DNA of 64,000 bases from Hominilimicola fabiformis. GTDB lineage: Bacteria; Bacillota; Clostridia; UBA1381. How positions within the stretch are numbered: the stretch's first letter is position 1; each line of letters opens with the position of its first letter. Below are positions 60,416-64,000 of the stretch, piece by piece. The stretch lies in the NCBI RefSeq assembly GCF_020687385.1, contig NZ_JAJEQM010000001.1, positions 62,001-126,000 on the forward strand, in the 5' to 3' direction. The position numbers and the translations under genes were made by a program. The notes under the pieces are model-generated. The model saw nothing but the letters and a program-made list of their open reading frames with translations, searched no databases and had not been told where the DNA came from.

Positions 60416-60619
60416 TTAGATTGCGTCCACCGTATCAATCATTTTTTCAAACTGCTTACGCTTAATCTGAATACGGTTTCCGTTCATCATTACCCAGTCC
60501 GGGACGGGATTTTCTTCTGCCAGTTTCCGCAGCTTGCTTTCTCCGATACGGAAATATTTTGCTGCTTCTTCTATGGTAAGAGTGTACTTTTCCCAAATCG
60601 GCACGTCGTTATTGTTCAA
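60416..60619 (-). CDS. xis: Excisionase, Tn916 Xis family
   Basis: The 67-residue protein has the exact length and pattern of Tn916 Xis: [53 protein letters not shown]. The TTG start at 60619 has AAGGGGGAC 8 bases before it. It lies about 80 bases upstream of int. Confidence 0.92.
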   Translation of the reverse strand: MNNNDVPIWEKYTLTIEEAAKYFRIGESKLRKLAEENPVPDWVMMNGNRIQIKRKQFEKMIDTVDAI

Positions 60620-61039
60620 TTTGTCGTCCCCCTTTCTTAATGGGTCAAAAATCAATCTGTAACATAGGCTTTAATCGGACGGCTATTAGCGTAACCTCAT
60701 GGGACTTGCACCCCTCCGGCGGTCTGCCGAAGCCCTACCCATTGCCTGCGACGCTTCTAACGCTCGGACTATGGCTGTAAGGAAGTATCATTATGTATTC
60801 TGTGCGTTATCGCCCGCAGGCTGCTATCCCTGCTTTACGGTGTGGTATTTCTCGCTCGCTTTTCTGTTAAGAGAAAGGTCATGGCGTACCCGCCGCATGG
60901 CTCGGCACAAAAGGAACGTATCCGATTTGCCTTATGCTGCGTCGCCGTTCTATTGCGCCGCTTTCTTTATCAAAGAGCAGGGGGCTGTCTTGCGGTATGG
61001 AACGGAAAAGGGGAAAGAAGCGTTCCAATATCGCGTAGG
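60620..61039. other. GC-rich gap without a convincing gene
   Basis: About 400 bases clearly richer in G and C than the flanks, common at this position in Tn916/Tn1549-like elements. Open frames on the plus strand are long only because of the composition. It may carry a promoter or an untranslated RNA for xis-int control. Confidence 0.4.
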
Positions 61040-61297
61040 TTATTCAGCCCGAAAAGTGAGGATAGCCCTCATCAGTCTTGCTTGCAGCCGTTCCCGAATA
61101 TCCTCGTCAACGCCATAATAGACATTGCCGCGCTCGTCGTAGAGCTTCCGCATGGAAAGACTTGCTATGTAGCCGCTGAAATGCTGCAAGACCATTTTCA
61201 TAGCGTCCGGGTCGCCTTTGCTCGCCGCCAAAATAACGGGATAGGGAACAAGGGCATTTTCCGGGTAGTCGTTTTGATTACCATTCGTTCCATTCAT
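61040..61297 (-). CDS. HTH_16 domain protein, conjugative-element regulator
   Basis: The 85-residue protein carries the HTH_16 pattern of Tn916-family regulators: PYPVILAASKGDPDAMKMVL, QHFSGYIASLSMRKLYDERG, GVDEDIRERLQARLMRAILT. It overlaps the sigma-like gene by 20 bases. In Tn916 the equivalent gene helps control transfer and excision. Confidence 0.9.
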   Translation of the reverse strand: MNGTNGNQNDYPENALVPYPVILAASKGDPDAMKMVLQHFSGYIASLSMRKLYDERGNVYYGVDEDIRERLQARLMRAILTFRAE

Positions 61298-61718
61298 CAG
61301 CGTGTTCCTCCAAATATTTCTTTAACAGTTCAAAAGAGCTTGTCCGTCTGTACTGTATCGTGCTGCGCGACGTATTGAACATTTTTCCGATTTCCACGTC
61401 AGTCATGCCCTCGAAATAGTACAGAAGTATAGCAGTTCTCTTTTCTTCCGGCAGGGTGCGTATTGCTTCAAGCAATAACTTCGGGGTTATTTCTTTTCCT
61501 GCCATTTGATAAGTCGGCTCGGCTGTTTCAGCTTGAAAATATTTATCCGTAGTGTAAAGCTGCCGTTCCTCATGCAAGGCAAGGTCACAAAAAGAAACTT
61601 CCCGTTTCCTGCGTCGCCGGATTTCATCATGGGCGTTACAGGCTTCGTTGTGTAGCACCCGTTTACAGAAACTTTGAAAGACACATTGCTTCTGAAATTC
61701 TCTGCGATTAGGTTCCAT
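61278..61718 (-). CDS. Sigma-70-like factor of the Tn916 Orf7 type
   Basis: The 146-residue protein has a region-4 HTH: PKLLLEAIRTLPEEKRTAIL, YYFEGMTDVEIGKMFNTSRS, TIQYRRTSSFELLKKYLEEH. The N-terminal half is reduced. An ideal AAAGGAGGTGATTAC site precedes the ATG. It is coupled with the HTH_16 gene. Confidence 0.9.
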   Translation of the reverse strand: MEPNRREFQKQCVFQSFCKRVLHNEACNAHDEIRRRRKREVSFCDLALHEERQLYTTDKYFQAETAEPTYQMAGKEITPKLLLEAIRTLPEEKRTAILLYYFEGMTDVEIGKMFNTSRSTIQYRRTSSFELLKKYLEEHADEWNEW

Positions 61719-62260
61719 GTAATCACCTCCTTTCTGCCGAAAGGCGGTAGTACCTCCCCTTTTCGCGGGATAATACAGACGACTTTTTTAAACGCCGGAC
61801 GAAAGCGAAAATTTCTTTGAAAAATCTTCTGTAAAATGCAAAATGCGCCCATCTGCAAGGCGCAGACCGACGCATAGGAAATAACAGCAGTATTTAATTG
61901 ATTTGATAGTTCATCTGTATAGTCGGACTTGTCCGGTGGGGGAGCTATACTTTTTTTAATGAATGTAACCTATGTATGCTGTATAGCAACAAAGAAATCC
62001 CCATAGCGGCAGCCCTCCTAAATGCCGCTAATTTATGTTAGCAGTAGACAAAAAGAAGCGGCGGCTCTAAAAATTAAAGCCACCGCTTCAAATGCGCGTG
62101 AAAATATGTCTGCGCTACGACGGCTTTTTTTCTTTTGCTGTCGTAGCGTAGAATTAGGAAGTGTGCATAAAAGACACTATTTTTTCAGTAGTGAGGAATC
62201 CAAATTACCAAAACTTGTTACTCCACACCGAATAAAACCTACCATATCAAGCTATTTGAA
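61719..62260. other. Regulatory gap with two hairpins, no gene
   Basis: GAAGCGGCGGCT pairs with AGCCACCGCTTC (62055-62090) and is followed by T on the minus strand, so it ends the 62-63 kb genes. CTACGACGGC pairs with GCTGTCGTAG (62117-62149). CCGGAC..GTCCGG-type short repeats lie near 61925. The rest appears to be leader of the sigma-like gene. Confidence 0.45.
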
Positions 62261-62518
62261 TCAGAGTTCAATTCTTGCTTTTGATGGTTTATCTTCACAA
62301 TAGATAACTTTAATCGTTGTTCCCTTGTCAGGAATTTTGTTTCCTGCGCCAATCCATTTTTGGCAGGTGTAATCTTTGACGCCTATCGTGTATTTGACCT
62401 TGATAATATGTGGAAAAGCTGCACCATCCATAGCATGGGTACGGACAGGTTTACGATTTACTTTTAACCACCATTGTTTTGTAACTGAAATTACAGTTCC
62501 TGTTGTTTCCTTTTCCAT
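62261..62518 (-). CDS. Small conserved protein of unknown function
   Basis: The 85-residue protein reads GTVISVTKQWWLKVNRKPVR, DGAAFPHIIKVKYTIGVKDY, DKGTTIKVIYCEDKPSKARI. It is a beta-rich single domain without a membrane segment, resembling small proteins found beside lantibiotic or element genes. The GGAGGT site lies 7 bases before the ATG. The function is unknown. Confidence 0.75.
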   Translation of the reverse strand: MEKETTGTVISVTKQWWLKVNRKPVRTHAMDGAAFPHIIKVKYTIGVKDYTCQKWIGAGNKIPDKGTTIKVIYCEDKPSKARIEL

Positions 62519-62576
62519 AAGTTATACCTCCGATGTTAATTTAGAATGAGTAATTTTCTATTTAGATAGCTACATA

Positions 62577-62753
62577 TTAAAGCAAACTGCCCTTTAATCC
62601 TTTTTTGAAAACCAATACAGCCCTTTCGGTTCCCCAAAATGACATTGTGACAAGGCGATAGCTTTCCTTTTCCATTTCCTCTATTTTGGCATTGATTTTC
62701 ACTGTCGCATTTTCAATAGTAATTTCTTCTAATAATTCTGTCCTATACATCAT
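62577..62753 (-). CDS. Small protein of unknown function
   Basis: The 58-residue protein reads LLEEITIENATVKINAKIEE and MSFWGTERAVLVFKKGLKGS. A GGAGGT site 6 bases before ATG 62753 supports it. No family is recognised. It lies between the ABC permease genes and the 85-residue protein on the same strand. Confidence 0.65.
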   Translation of the reverse strand: MMYRTELLEEITIENATVKINAKIEEMEKESYRLVTMSFWGTERAVLVFKKGLKGSLL

Positions 62754-62814
62754 ATCTTTACCTCCATAATTATTAAATAGATGATACATATTTTCGGTTC
62801 AATCTTTTTGGTAT

Positions 62815-63588
62815 TTACCAACCTTTTTTTCTAACTGCTTTTTTCTTCTTACCAACAGTCAATGTACCGGGTTCTTTCTTTTTATTTGCAAGAATAATCA
62901 TAGAAATCAAGAAAGTCAAAACTATTGTAATGAAAGCGGGGAAAATGTGATAAGTATAACCATATTCCGCACCACAAGTAGGGTCTACTAAAATCATGCT
63001 TGCTTTAATCGGATAATAATTTAACAGTGTTCCTTCAAAAGTTCCAAAATATCCATACACAAAAGCTAGTGCAACTCCACCCAAAAAATTATTTGCCGAA
63101 CAACAGAATATCAGAATAATCGGCAAGACTGAAATATAAATTCCTATATTCGCCCCAGTAACACGAATAAACATATTGAGTAGATTGCCAAAATGAACTC
63201 CCGGAAATCCGACAATAATATTGATTACTAATGCTATCACACAACCTATAAGACTAAAGCTGATTGTCAACAGCAATAGAATAAGTAATTTTCCAGAAAG
63301 TAACTGTTTATATGGAATAGGAATTGTTAATATATTCTTCATAGTATCGTCTGTATATTCCCTTGTTATGATATAACCTGCAATCAGTGCAATAATAATC
63401 GGAAAAAATAAGGTACAATTACTAATCATAACCTGTTGCATAAAATAGTCAAACGTCCATGTCGGTCCACCGTTGGCTGTGGAATAAAACAGTGACAGCA
63501 ACGGAGAAAGTGTTGTCATAATAATTCCGGCTTTTATTACAGAATATCGTTTTAATTTTAAAAATTCAGTTTTTATTATATTTCTCAT
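62815..63588 (-). CDS. ABC-2 permease, lantibiotic-immunity type
   Basis: The product, about 257 residues, has six membrane helices and the ABC-2 N-terminus FLKLKRYSVIKAGIIMTTLS, then PIIIALIAGYIITREYTDDT, MKNILTIPIPYKQLLSGKLL. This matches the EpiG/MutG-type permeases that pump lantibiotics away from the producer or a resistant cell. ATG 63588 stands 7 bases after GAGGT. The second permease gene ends 5 bases upstream. Confidence 0.88.
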   Translation of the reverse strand: MRNIIKTEFLKLKRYSVIKAGIIMTTLSPLLSLFYSTANGGPTWTFDYFMQQVMISNCTLFFPIIIALIAGYIITREYTDDTMKNILTIPIPYKQLLSGKLLILLLLTISFSLIGCVIALVINIIVGFPGVHFGNLLNMFIRVTGANIGIYISVLPIILIFCCSANNFLGGVALAFVYGYFGTFEGTLLNYYPIKASMILVDPTCGAEYGYTYHIFPAFITIVLTFLISMIILANKKKEPGTLTVGKKKKAVRKKGW

Positions 63589-63593
63589 ATCTT

Positions 63594-64000
63594 TTACCTC
63601 GTCCATTTTTTATAAAAGCGAATTATCAGCCACAAAGAAAGTACAACTGTAATTGCCATAATAAAAATTGTATGGAAAGTAGTTGGTACAATCGCATAGG
63701 CTTCCGGCAAAAGATTATCTTTTTGCAAATTATCCATCATTAAGCCGCTTGTCCAGTTCATAACACATATAACCGGAAAAGAATTTAAGAAAGCAATTTT
63801 GGCAGCACTTATAGATGTCCCAATCGTTCCCAGTATGCCCCAGTTAAAAATGGAATAAAAAAAAGCAAGCAGGATAGAAAGTAAAAAACTTTTGTTAAAG
63901 TAAATAATTAAAAATACAATCGGTAAAGAAGCTGCTACGATAAGAACTCCAAAAATAAGGCTCATAAATATCTTATAAGTCATACCGTAAACCATTCCTA
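63594..64000 (-). CDS. ABC-2 permease, lantibiotic-immunity type (5' end outside window)
   Basis: The frame is open to the right edge, so only the C-terminal part (at least 134 residues) is visible. It has four membrane segments, e.g. IFGVLIVAASLPIVFLIIYF and MAITVVLSLWLIIRFY, and the ending FYKKWTR. The pattern fits the EpiE/MutE-type partner permease; an ATP-binding gene should lie further right. Confidence 0.8.
   Translation of the reverse strand, partial: GMVYGMTYKIFMSLIFGVLIVAASLPIVFLIIYFNKSFLLSILLAFFYSIFNWGILGTIGTSISAAKIAFLNSFPVICVMNWTSGLMMDNLQKDNLLPEAYAIVPTTFHTIFIMAITVVLSLWLIIRFYKKWTR

Larger units (their letters stand above)
58930..64000. mobile_element. Element B: Tn916-like element end, continuing off the right edge
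   Basis: Integrase, excisionase, HTH_16 and sigma-like genes occur in the order and orientation of the Tn916 end. They are followed by lantibiotic-immunity-type ABC permease genes. The left limit is approximate; the rest of the element is outside the window. Confidence 0.6.

Noticed and set aside
60699-61378. Plus-strand open frames of 139 and 178 codons
   Set aside because: They overlap each other and, at the right, the HTH_16 gene on the other strand. They arise in a GC-rich gap, have no ribosome site and no recognisable domain.
1-64000. tRNA, rRNA and CRISPR arrays
   Set aside because: No T-loop-like GGTTCRA motifs with matching stems, no rRNA phrases and no regularly spaced repeats were seen on reading through the window.

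Overview
The window looks like the chromosome of a low-GC, spore-lineage Clostridia-type Firmicute, probably gut-associated. Evidence: AT-rich DNA with sigma-A promoters of the TTGACA/TATAAT type, AGGAGG ribosome sites, frequent TTG starts, SpoVG, many S-layer-homology (SLH) proteins, and nested Tn916-like integrases. The species cannot be named from sequence alone. No tRNA, rRNA or CRISPR array was seen.

Region 1 (1-9.9 kb) is core: the end of a radical SAM gene, a HIRAN-like protein, a MATE exporter, RNase H1, a very highly expressed 988-residue SLH S-layer protein, and rlmD. The 3' end of rlmD carries an extra C-terminal domain and marks an integration hot spot. Right behind it (9.9-14.7 kb) is a complete four-gene type II CBASS anti-phage operon: Cap4 nuclease with SAVED sensor, CD-NTase, Cap2 (E2-E1) and Cap3 (JAB).

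Region 2 (15-38.5 kb) is housekeeping: TM2 and DUF2752 membrane proteins, citrate synthase, a DJ-1 protein, 5-formyl-THF cyclo-ligase, TatD, SpoVG, MurC, an OmpR-type two-component system divergent from a polyphosphate polymerase (VTC) gene, a DMT transporter, the potABCD polyamine importer, CoaX, a glucose-type PTS EIICBA, IlvE, and an operon of a membrane protein, a sigma-B/F-like sigma factor, PyrE and an SLH protein. The two divergent promoters of the two-component/VTC locus carry the same 11-bp-spaced direct repeat.

Region 3 (38.6-45.3 kb) is a minus-strand cassette of secreted SLH proteins and two small secreted proteins. It has three copies of a 53-bp promoter module with a 21-bp direct repeat, a 575-bp duplicated block, and inside each block a candidate structured RNA on the opposite strand.

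Region 4 (45.5-64 kb) is mobile DNA. Element A has an integrase, three tandem excisionase-like genes, a MazF-like toxin, a LexA-like/39-aa/ImmA-like/zinc-ribbon regulatory operon, a yjdF-type leader with its gene, and a nuclease cluster (DUF1016 PD-(D/E)XK, WYL regulator, DUF3800) beside type I restriction remnants. It is followed by a lipoprotein pseudogene, an M28 peptidase and an integrase remnant. Element B is the terminal part of a Tn916-like element (int, xis, HTH_16, sigma-like) followed by lantibiotic-immunity-type ABC permeases running off the right edge.
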